Shown here one piece after another: positions 21,672-32,300 of a stretch of DNA of 36,272 bases (its first letter is position 1; each line of letters begins with the position of its first letter). The translations under genes and the position numbers were made by a program. The stretch spans positions 1 to 36,272 of the forward strand of contig JAPTJF010000561.1 in the NCBI GenBank assembly GCA_029339195.1, read 5' to 3'. Source of the DNA: Micractinium sp. NFX-FRZ (taxonomy: Eukaryota > Chlorophyta > Trebouxiophyceae > Chlorellales > Chlorellaceae). The notes below the pieces were generated by a model. The model did not search any database. It worked only from the letters and a program-made list of their open reading frames with translations, and had not been told where the DNA came from.

Positions 21672-24600
21672 CTATGCGCCCGGTTTGCTGGGGCTGGGCA
21701 GAGCGCCGCCACCCCGCCGCCGCGCCGCATTGACTGCCGCCCTGAATGCCGCCTCCTTGGCGGTGGGCGCACGCCCGCCCTTGGCCTGCTGGGCCGAGGC
21801 GGCCGCGGCGGCGGCCTGCGCGGCTGCGGCCCCCTCCGCCTCCGCCCCGCCGCGCGCCTGGCGGTCGGCGTACACCTCTCGGCAGTGCTCCAGCACCTGG
21901 CAGGGGAGCAAGGGCAGGGCAGGGAGGGGTCGGGCAAAGTAGAGCGGTTGGGGGAGTGAGCAATGAGGTCACCCATGCCTGCGACTGGCTGCACACGCAC
22001 GCACTGCAATCATGCATGCCTGCTCCTCGCCCCTTTGTCCTGGGCCGTATTGGTACTGGCTTCCTGGTCCCATCCCCTATCAACCGGTCGGTGACCACCA
22101 CCGCGCGGTGCCCCCTCACCTCCCGCACATCCGCCTTGGTCATGTCCTTGTCGCTGGCCGCCCGCGCGTTGACCAGGTTGGCCAGCAGGGTGGGGGTGAT
22201 GCCGGGGGCGGAGGTGAGCAGCGCGGTGTAGGACAGCACAAACGACTCCACGCTGTCGCCTGCAAGGAACTCGCGCACCTCGGCCAGCGGCTGGCACTCG
22301 CGCGCCACCTGTGCGCATGCGGGTGGGTGGGTGGGTGAGGGGTCGGATCAGGAATGGAGGAGACTTGTGGGTCGGTGGGCGGCTGGGTGGCAACGAAGGT
22401 TGACTTGGGTCCAAGTGTGGGCACGGTGGGCTGGGCGCAAGCAGGCGGACTAAACCTCGGCCGATCAAGGGGCTGCACAGCCCAGCACCCGGCAGGCATG
22501 CTGCCCCAGGAGCCCCAGCACAGCCAACTGCCGCTGCTGGCGCTCTTCCCAGTGCTGAATGGTCCTAGTCTCTTGGGGAGGCGTGATTCCCTCTTCCCAG
22601 GTATCAGCAGCATGAGTACGCATGGCGCCTCCTGAGGCCACACCTCTCAATGCAGGCTGCGCCTCACATGCCCCGCAGCAAAAAGCAAACACCAAGCGGC
22701 CCCCCACCTCCTGCCACCCAACCGGCCGTCCCACCTTCTCCGCCTTGGTGTGCTGCTCAAAGAAGGCCCGCAGGCGAGCTGCATCGCGCCCCAGCGCCGC
22801 CAGCTCGCCCTCTGTCACACCCCGCAGCTGGCACAGCACAGCGGCGCAGTAGTGGGCCACCGTCTCCTCCAGCAGGGCGTCCACCAGCCTGGCGGGGGGG
22901 TGGCAGACAGGGGCGGGAGGTGGGAGAGGTGAGGCAGGGAGAGGACCAGGCACGGTGATTGGCCACAATCTTCTCGAGAAGGGCGTCCGCCAACCTGCAT
23001 GAGAGGGACTGAAGGGGATGAACACGTTGAGGTGGGCGGGGAGAGGGAGAGGGAGCGGGGCAGGGAGAGGGAGAGGCGCACTAGTGGGCCAGCGCATAAC
23101 AAAAAGGGCATCCGCCTGCCTGGGGACACAGCACAGCGGGAGTGGAGGTGGGGCACAGCCACGTGGGGGTGGGCAAATGAGGCAGGTGAATGCCGGGCAG
23201 CATCATTACCACTTCTACCTCCCACCCACCCAGGGCCTCCAGGTGACGGAGTGGACCTCTCCCACCCCACCCACACCCGCCCACCTGCGGTAGTATGAGG
23301 GCACCACCCAGCGCTGGAAGTCGGCCAGGAAGTCTTCCAGGGTGGCCAGCACGCTGCCGGTCACAACACCGTCCCGCCACTCCTCGGTGCAGCACAGCTG
23401 CGAGCAGGGGCCAACGGTTAGCATGGCGCAGACGTGCCTAGAATCAACACCACACACAAGGACCACACCTGCTTCCGGTGTAGGAAACACACTTTTCTAC
23501 ACACATTCTGGCTTCAAGTCTTGCTCACAACGGCTTCTCCCCGCCCCCCCCCCCACACCCCGAGCGCCCACACCTGCGTGAAGAGCGCGGCAAAGGCTGG
23601 GTCGGAGAAGACGGCGGCCACCAGCGCCGCCGCCGCATCCTTGGCCAGGTCCAGGAACCCGCGGCACGCCTCGTCTACGTCCAGCTGGCCTGCGGCAGGG
23701 GTGGGGGTGGGGCGCGGTGAGGGAGAGCGGTGTGTGGCTGAGTGCAGGAGGCGGGAACCTGCGGGCGCGCCTCCCCCACGTACAGCCGGCGCGTGGGCGT
23801 GGTGGGGCCGGGGAATCGTGTGTGCATCGTGCCTGCTACACGTCCGGCGTGCTTTGTCTCCCCCCCCCCCCCCCCCCTCTTGGCGGGCCCGCTCACCCTT
23901 GACACCCTCCGCCAGCGCCTCCTCCAGCCCCTCTGCAAACTCCAGGCTCTCGTCGTGGCACCGCACATTGTTGTTCACCACCGCCGACAGCTGCTCCAGG
24001 CTGAGCCCCTCGCCTACGTGGCGCCGCTGCGCCGCCTGGAAGTCCTTCATCGTCTGGACGGCAGACTGCAGCAGGGTGGGGTGTGGGGGGGGAGCAGAGG
24101 AGGTGGAGGAGGCAGGAGGGATGTCCAGAGCAGCAGCTGCCAGAAGGAGCATCCCGCTGCGGCGAGGACAGGGGCACCCGAGAGGCAGCAGCACTGAACG
24201 CAGGTGCGCCTTTCTCAGGCAGCCACCCCGGGCCCAGCTACATCGCAATGTGGCGCCTACAGGCCCGCCTACATTGCAATGCGACCCCCTGTGCAGTGCC
24301 CCTCCACTTCCCTGCCCCCCATTCCCCGCCTCCAGCGCCTCCTGTGCGCCTCACCTGCCCCACCCTCAGCAGCATGGGCCCGTTGTCAACTGACGCAACC
24401 ACTGCTACCTGCGTATTCATTGGTAATTGGTGAGCGTGCGTTTGGGTCACGTTTGGGGCACATTGGGTCACGGCGTGCGGTGAGAAAAAGTTACATTTAG
24501 GGCTGGGCCGGTGCTGCGAGTTCCAGGATGATGCTGTGGGCGAGCCCATTTCGCCCACATGTCCGCAATGCCCTACTTTGGGGGACAGCCGCGAAACTCA

Positions 24601-27600
24601 AACATGATCCACAGGTGTGTCCTCCCGCCCTCAGCCCCTCCCCATCCCCCTACCCACCAACCCACCTGCTCGTTGAGTATGCGGAAGAAGTCGACTGCGC
24701 CGGGCGTCCACACCCGCCCCTCGGAGCTGGCCTTGGGCTCGCCACGGAAGTCGCCCTGACCCACAGGGCATGTGGGAGGACGGGGGATGGGGGAGAGAGA
24801 GTGTGAGGGTGGGGGCAGAGCGAGCAGCAAGAGCCCTGTTGCAGCTACAACAGGCAGACCGCCTGTGCGCATGCTGCAAACTGAATTGTTTGCAGCCCCC
24901 ACACAGCAGCTGCCGCGGCGCCAGCTGCTGCGGTGCACTGCTGCTTGCCCTTGCACACCCTTGAACGCTCGACCCACCGCCACCTTCCCCACCCACTCAA
25001 CGCCATCCTGCCCCCGCTTACCTCGACAATGTTGACCAGCCATGACGCCAGCGTGGCGGCGGTGCGCTGCACATACGTGTCTATGAGCAGGGTCAGCCCG
25101 GCGCCGGAGCCGGTGGGGAAGGCCACCTCCCCCTCCTCCACACCAAATTCGGCCAGGGTGGCCTGGTAGCCGTCCACCCACGACATCACCTGGGGGGTGG
25201 GGCATGGAGGCGGGGGGTGGTTGAGAGGGACGTGGTCGGGGGGTGGGCCGAGTTTGGGCGCTGAGGCAGGGCACTTGCAAGGCACGTGCTGGGTAAATAG
25301 GGCAGCTAGGGGAGGGGAGGGGGCCTTGCGCGAACATCATGAGCATCGCACACACGAGGCTGCGGGACGGCAGGGCTGTACTCCGGGGAGGTGCGGGCCA
25401 CAGAAGCATGCGGTTGCCCCTCCCGCCTTCACCCGCCCATACTGCCCACACCCCCATCCCGCCACATGTGCCCCCAGCTCCCTTTGATCCCTCTCCTGCC
25501 CTCTGTGCCCGTCCCTGCCTTACCTTCAGAATGTCGGCGTTGGCCAGGTTGCCAGCGCACAGTCCGATGAAGTCCACCATTGAGCTGAGCTGGCGGTGGT
25601 GCTCCCCCACCACCACGGCAAAGATGCGGTACGAGGGGGGGAAGCAGGGGGAGACGTGGTCGTAGGTGGGGCCCAGCTGCGGGGGGCAGGGCAGGGGAGG
25701 GTGAGGGTTCGACGGGCCCCAGGGAGGAGGGGTGGAGCGGGGGAAAGAGACGGGGAGGTGAGTGGCATGAAGGCGTGGCGAGACAGGCAGGTGGGCAGCA
25801 GGCGGCAGCGGGCGGGAAAGGGACGGCCAGGTGGCCGGCCAGATGTGAGTGCATGCAGCGCCAACCTGCGCCCGCTCTGTTTGCACCACCTCCGCCACCA
25901 TATCCAGCCCCCACTTACCCATCTCTCGCCTCCCCACAACCCCTTCTGCCTCCCCTTACCACCGCCTCTTTCACACCAACACCTCCCTCCCCTCCTCGCT
26001 CCCCTCCCCACCCCACCTGCTCCACAAAGCCGTCTGCCTCCCCCAGTATCTCCGTCACCCGCGCATCCGTGTTCTCCCCCGCCGCTATCAGCTGGCTGCA
26101 CTGCTGCAGCAGCGGCGCGTAGCGCTCCTGGATGGACATGCCAATCTGCGCCAGGCAGCGCCGCCGCCAGGCCTTGCGCAGGGGGGAGGCACCCTGGCCC
26201 GCGGCCACCAGCTGGGCATCCACCAGCTCTTGCAGCTCCACCACCTGGGGGGGGGCACAAGGGGGGAGCAGAATGAGGAAAGGATGGGGGGCGTTTGACC
26301 CTTGCTTCATGAGGGCAGCCCGCCAGGTTGGCATCCCCAGCTCCTAAAGCTCCGAGACCCATGAGCAGGGGGGTGGGTGGGGGGGCAGGGAAGTGAAAGC
26401 AGGGGCGGGGTGTGTTCAAGGGTGCCGCCAGGCATCCAGCGCTCCTGAGAGGAACAAGGAGAGAGGGCAGCACAATGGGTGTGGGAGTTGTGTTGTGCTG
26501 TGCAAGTGCAAAGATGTGGGGAGTGCACCCTTCCTCCCACCACAAATCCCCCACCCCACCACACACACACCACCCGCCCCCCGCCCCGGCCCCACCTGCA
26601 GCGCGGTGACCAGCAGGCTTGGGTCGTCCCGTGCCACCGTCAGGTAGCTCCTCACCACGCTCCACAGCCGCTCCTCAAACTTGCCCATAGTGGCGCGCAC
26701 CTGAGCAACACAGGGGCAGGTGAGGTAGTAGGGTGGAGGAGGCCCGTAGGAGTCGATGGGGGTGGGGGAGGTGACACCAAGGCGCCTGCTGACAGGAGCC
26801 GGGCGAAGCTGCCGGCACAGAGGGCGGGTGAGCGCGGTGAACAGGGCAGCTGGCCACACCAACACTGCACGGAGATCACTCCCTCCATCCGCCAAGGTTG
26901 CATACTAAGAGTAGTGGCTCCCCCCCTAGCAGGCATGGCATGGCACGGCGGCGGCGCAGCACCTTTTGGAAGTAGGAGCTCAGGTTGCCCTGCGCCTCCC
27001 GCAGGTTCACGTTGGCCCCGCTCTCCAGCGCCGCCTGCGCCTTCATGCTCGTCCCCTCCAGGCACGCCAGCATCTCATACACCTGCGGGGGGCAGGGGGT
27101 GGCGGGAGGGCAGCCGAGGTGAAGGGTGGTGGCTGGGGGAGGGGAGAGGCGCGGCAGGGGAACTGGGAGGCACGGCAGGAGTAAGGCGAGGCTTGTGAGC
27201 GGGGGAGCATGGGGATGTGCCGCAACAGCATATGGCCAGGCCAGGTACCTGCAACCTGCACCCTGCTGCTGCGCCTGGCTCCTGCACGTACAGCAGGGCC
27301 ACGCCGAGCTGCTCCCTTGAGATAGTACAAGCACACAGCATGCACAAAGCAAACTCGCTTGAGCGCTGGAGAGCGCAGGCAATGTGTGCCATCGCACGGC
27401 CGCCTTCTCACCCGCAGCAGGTTTGCGTTGTCCCTCAGCATCGCCTCCGCCTCCGCAGCCTCTACCGGCAGCGCAGCAATGTTCTCCACGTCCTGGCAGC
27501 AGCAGCAGGACGGGGCAATGTAAGCGGGAGCTGTGGTGAGCAGCAGGGCGGAGATGGGCGGCAGGGCGGGAGCTGGCAAGCCTGGCTTCAGGGCTCGTGC

Positions 27601-28694
27601 CCCACCAGCTTTTCACTACACCTTGGCAGCAGAATGAGTAACCCCAGACCTCCTTCCTGAACACACTCCTTGCACGCGCGCACACACACACCTTCTCACA
27701 CTTACAACACAGGTGCACCCGCGGGATCCCATACCCATACAATCCCCCCACCCCCCACCCCCACCCCAACACACCCACCTGCAGCGTCTTCCTCAGGTTG
27801 GCATGCACCTCCGACAGCACCGCAATCTTGTCGTGGCAGTCTATCAGCGACTGGCACTCGGCGCACAGCCGCGCAATCTCGCCGTAGTTGCCCCGCATGC
27901 CCGCCAGCGCCTGCGCGGTGATGAGTAGGGCAGGTAGGTATGGGAGGCGGGGAGGCTATGGGCACAGGATCAGCTGGGCTGGGCATGCAGCAGCGGCAGC
28001 TGGCTGTTGGCAGCAGGCACAGGGCGTGTGGGCAGCACCTGGCCTGCTGGGCGGGCCTGGGACCACGCTCGCTGCACCTCCTTGCACCAGCCGACAGCTG
28101 CCCAGCCAAAGCTCCCTCCGGTCTCTCCCTTGTCGTCACCCCGAGGTCTTCATCCGTCCACCCCCGCCCCTCCCCGCTGTTTACCCCCACCCTGCACACC
28201 CACCCACCCACCCACCTGGTGCGCGCGCGTCATCTGGTCCAGCCCCGACTTGGTGGCCTCAACCTGGGAGGCCACCGCACCGCTCAGCTGCTCCTTGTTG
28301 GCCTGCAGCAGGGCGGCGGCAGCGGCGGTGAGGAGTGAGCGGGGGCAATACGGCGGTTGGCAGTTGCAGCTTGCAGTGCAGCACGACTCTCCATCTCCCA
28401 CGACACTCGCCGGGGCCCCTGCCGCTGCACCGCCCCTCACACCCCACTGGCATCAGCCGCCCTCCGCCTTCTGAAAAACTTCTATGCCTTGCGAACTCAA
28501 CCACCTGTGTTAATCAACACGCAACCAATACGCCCAAGACTCACAATCTGCTTGGCCGCCACATCATCCCGCAGCGCCGACAGCCGCTTCAGGTCGTCGG
28601 CGCTGGCCAGCAGGCGCTGCACCTCTGCCACCGCCTGCCGCCGCGCTTCATTGGCCTGCTCCACCACGCTGTGCACCCCTACATGATGCGCCAT
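21672..28694 (-). CDS. SEC6: Exocyst complex subunit Sec6 (EXOC3)
   Basis: Minus-strand exons: 28694-28545, 28302-28216, 27910-27779, 27492-27412, 27082-26963, 26700-26596, 26244-26017, 25676-25524, 25189-25022, 24755-24666, 24408-24355, 24065-23897, 23689-23574, 23397-23285, 22888-22735, 22308-22120, 21896-21672 (TAG), 777 aa, close to plant Sec6 (about 750). Sec6 is a core subunit of the octameric exocyst that tethers secretory vesicles at the plasma membrane. Family signatures run in order: LCAECQSLIDCHDKIAVLSE, LRKTLQDVENIAALPVEA, VYEMLACLEG, YDHVSPCFPPSYRIFAVVV, GRVWTPGAVDFFRILNEQ, VVNNNVRCHDESLEF, RGFLDLAKDAA and RLVDALLEETVAHY. The N-terminal half is mostly helical coiled coil. The last 60 residues are an Ala/Arg-rich tail unlike the conserved plant C-terminus. 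All exons keep phase. The 18-codon exon at 24408-24355 is supported by similarity to the plant IVRDN..VMLYRI region. Confidence 0.94.
22850..23119 (-). repeat. Three tandem copies of an exon-start segment in SEC6 intron 14
   Basis: On the minus strand the genuine acceptor and start of exon 15 (22888 downward, encoding LVDALLEETVAHY) are preceded by two look-alikes. One starts at 22994 after a CAG (encodes LADALLEKIVANH; about 30 of 40 bases match). The other starts at 23119 after a CAG and matches GCGGATGCCCT and TGGCCCACTA-TGCGCC, but is one base out of frame. Spacing is 125 and 106 bases. The DNA between the copies is rich in GGGAGA repeats. Confidence 0.75.
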
Positions 28695-29337
28695 GACGCC
28701 TACCAGCAGGCAGGCTTAGCGCCCAGACACCCGCAGCCCGCTGACCCGGCACAGCGCCGACGACACGCCGCAGGCGCCGGCACCCGCCGGTGGCGTCCTG
28801 CAGAGCCGAGGTGCGGGCTGGCGGGGTGCTGTGCAGTAACTTGCAGCTGAACAAGGCTCGAAGGCCCGCAGGGGGCAGCGAGGACCTCAGCGGCTGCTCG
28901 ATCGCTTTACCGCGAGCAACCAATGAGGCCCTTCTACGCTTTGATCAAATGTGGGTCGTTCTGGAAATGCGCTGGAAGGCGCTCCGGAGGCCATGGGCCG
29001 TTCAACGCCACCAAAGCTCCACGTGGCGAGCTTGGAACTCTTTGGCATCGGGGTTGCACTCTGTAAATATCCTCGCGCCACAGGACGATGACCTGGTAAC
29101 GCCGCTGCAGTGGGAGCGGCAGCAGGCTGTTTTCTGTGTTCATCGCACTCCGGCTCGCGCTGTTGCAGCGTGCTGCAACTGTCAAAGGTGCCGCAGAGTG
29201 CTGCTGCTGCCACACAGCGCTGCGCAGGGTGGAGCGCTCCTGCCTGGCAGCGGCGGCGGTGGCGGCGGCGGCGGCGACAGGAGCGGCAGCAGCAACAGCT
29301 CTCGGTCCAGGCAGCAGCCTGGAGGTGAGGAGCCGGC
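28695..29337. promoter_or_regulatory. Bidirectional promoter region, SEC6 (-) / symplekin (+)
   Basis: 643 bases between two divergent start codons, so both promoters lie here. GC content is lower around 28900-29090. A GTAAATAT at about 29062-29069 is the nearest thing to a TATA-like element, but it is not convincing. A GCG/GCA triplet-rich stretch (29250-29320) immediately precedes the symplekin ATG and is probably 5' UTR. No other gene seen. Confidence 0.5.
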
Positions 29338-32300
29338 ATGTCCGCCACTCATGAGCAGGCAGTGGAGGTGCTGAATGCAGCCAAGCTCGCTGATGGCGCC
29401 GCCAAGGTGCGTCAGTGGCGTGTAGGTGCAAGTGTGGCCGGGGTCGGGGCAAACCTTCGCAAGTTGGCGGCTCGGTTGTGCGACCCAGGGGGCTGGGACG
29501 TGGAGGAGGAGCACTTGCTGTCGACAGACTGCTGCTGCGGAGGGTGGTGACTGCGTGCACCACACCTGCACACCCACTGCCAGCCTGCGCCAGCCCGCTG
29601 CACATGTGCTGCCAGCCTGCGCCAGCCCGCCGCTGGCTGCCACGTCTGCCGCCGCTGCAATCCTGCCCACTGCAGCCCCGCTCACTTGGATCCCCTGCCT
29701 TGACCCGCCTGCACACACACACACACATCATGCTGCGCAGGTGGACCACCTGCGCTCCCTGCTGGAGCTGGTGGTGCGCAAGGAGCCGGCCCTGCTGCCC
29801 GAGTTCCTGCCCGAGGTGCTGGAGCTGCAGGTGGGGGTGGGTGCCTGTTGAGTGGGTGGGGAGGGGTGGGTGCCTGTGATGTAAAGGGGTGGGAGGAGGG
29901 GCCCACGCATTGCTTTGGCAGTGCAGGAGCAGCAGAGGCGGAAGGCAGCAGTGGCAGGCGAGGAGTTACTGTACATGTGATGGGGGGAGGTGGTGGGGGT
30001 GGACTGGGTGAGGGCGACAGCAGCAGCAGGAGCAGTAAGTGCCGGCGGCAATGCGCAGCAGCCGGAGTTGGAGTGCAAGCCAAGGAGGTGCCAAGTTGCG
30101 CAGGCGCTACCAGCCAGGTGGGATTCAGCGCAGCAACCATCCAGCCTCCCCCCACATGCACCCAGTTTGCCCGTACCCTCTCTACCCCACGCTTCAACTC
30201 GCAGGTGGACCCCTCACCCGCCGTGCGCCGCTTCCTCCCCGAGCTCATCGACGGAGCGGTGGCCGCCAACCCCTGCCCCCCCATGCTGGCCGCCTGCCTG
30301 GCCTGCCTGCGCGGCCTGCTGGGCGACGGCGCCGCCGCCACGGCTCGCCGCGCCCTGCAGTCCTGCTACCCCGCCTTTCGCGCGGCCTACGCTGTGGTGG
30401 CGCTGCGGGGGGCGGGGGCAGCGGGCGCAGCAGAGGTGGAGGCGCTGCGTGCGCTGTGGGACGCCGCATGTGCACTCAAGCTGGCGGCGGCAGCGCTGGT
30501 GGCGGGCGAGGGCGGCGGCGGCGGCGCAGGCAACGAGGGCGTGCGCCAGGGCGCGGCGCGCTTCTTGGAGCAGGCGGTGCTGCTGCTGACGGCAGAGGTG
30601 GTGCCCGCTGTGGCGGGGGTGTCGCCGGCCCCCGCCCCGCTGCCAGCTGGCAATGCCGTGACAGGCAAGGCGGCGCTGGTGAAGGATGCCGAGGCGGCGC
30701 TGGCCCAGCTGGTGGCCCTGCTGCGCCAGCGCCCGGGCGAGGAGGTGCCGGCGGGGCTGGCGGCCACAGCGGTGCGCTCCGCTGCCGGCATCGCGCAGCA
30801 GCGCCCGCAGTTCATGGGCCGCCTGCTGCCGCCCCTGCTGGCGCTGGCAAACAGCGACGCGCTCAAGGTGGCGACAGCGGCAGCAGGAGGGGCGGCAGCA
30901 GCAGCCGGGCCAGCCCAGGGGGTGGCAGCAGCGCTGAAGGCCGCACTGCTGGCGCTGGCTCGCAGCAGCGTGCCGGCGGCCAAGCCCTGGAAGAGGAAGT
31001 TGGCTGCCGCTCTGGAGGCGCTGGGAGCTGGGGGTGAGCTGGAGCAGCAGCCGGCGGGGGCGGCTGTGGATGGCAGGTGGGCAGGGCGCTGGGTGGGTGG
31101 GGTCGGCGAGGCTTGGGGCATGGTGGGCAGGCGAGCTCCCTGTTGCGTGTGCTGGAGGCCTCGGCATGCTCACTGCTCATGTATGATGGATTGGAGTGAA
31201 GGCGGGGGGTTGAGCCGGCGAGCAGGCCGGTTTGCAAAGCAGCCAGCGGGAGAAGGCGAGGCACCTGGGCTCCTAACCCCTTGTTCCCCGCCCCTGGGCG
31301 TCCACCTCCCCACACACAGCACCTCTCTCCTCATACGTCCTGCCCCACCGCCCCGCAAACCGCGCCTGCCTGCCTTACACGTGCCCACTCAATGCTGCAC
31401 GCTGCAGGCCCGACAAGCGGTCGCTCCCGGGCAGTGATGAGCCCAGCAAGCGGCAGCGGCTGGATGATGGGAAGCAGCAACCGCCCGCGCTGGCAGCGGC
31501 ACCAGCGGCCGGACCAGTGGCGGCGGCAGCACCAGGGGTTCCCCCAGCCTTGCCACTGGCACCGCTGCCGGGCGTGCAGCAGGCAGCAACGCAGCCGGAG
31601 CCACAGCAGCCGTCGCAGCCGCCGCCCACGCCGCCTGAGCAGCTGTCCAAGGTTCTGGCGGTGCTGCAGGCGCTGGTGGCATCGCGCGACGCTGCCATGC
31701 TGGCGGGGGTGGTGGGCAGCCTGCAGCCGGCTGTGCTGGCAGACGTGGTGATGGCCTACATGGCCCACCTGCCTCCCCGGCACTCGTTGCCGCCCGACAG
31801 TGCGCCGGTGGAGCCATGGGTGGTGCAGCTGCTGCAGCTGGTGGCGGAGCAGGCGCCGCTGGCGCTGCAGGGCTCGGCGGGGGCGGCGCAGCCGGCAGGG
31901 GAGGCAGCAGGGGGGTCGCTGGCAGCGCAGCAGCAGCAGGCGCAGCAGCAGCAGTTAGGGGACCAGCAGGCTGCACAGCAGGCGCAGCAGCAGCCCAAGC
32001 AGGAGCCGGGCGCAGCGGCGGCACCCGCTGCTTTGAAGCCGGCGCCCGCACCGCAGCGCCCCTCGGCGCTGGCCCTGGCCTCCGCCTTTCGGCTGGAGCC
32101 GGTGCCCCTGACGGATGCGCAGCAGCGTGCGCTGCGCCTGGCCGCCGTGCTGCGAATCCTGCGCACCCAGAAGGCTAGCCGGCGGGGGCTGGCGCTGCGC
32201 ACGCAGCTGGTGGCCAAGCTGGCGGCGGAGGCGGAGGCGGGCAGCCAGGCGCCCGCCATCATGGCGCAGCTGCTGCAGGTGGGGGGGTGGGATGCCAGGG

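Noticed and set aside
24573..25937. 454-codon minus-strand open frame
   Set aside because: It runs through four SEC6 exons and the introns between them. Only the short segments matching Sec6 are coding.
30214..31173. 319-codon minus-strand open frame
   Set aside because: Antisense shadow of symplekin exon 3. High GC suppresses stop codons on both strands, and the Ala/His/Gln-rich product resembles nothing.
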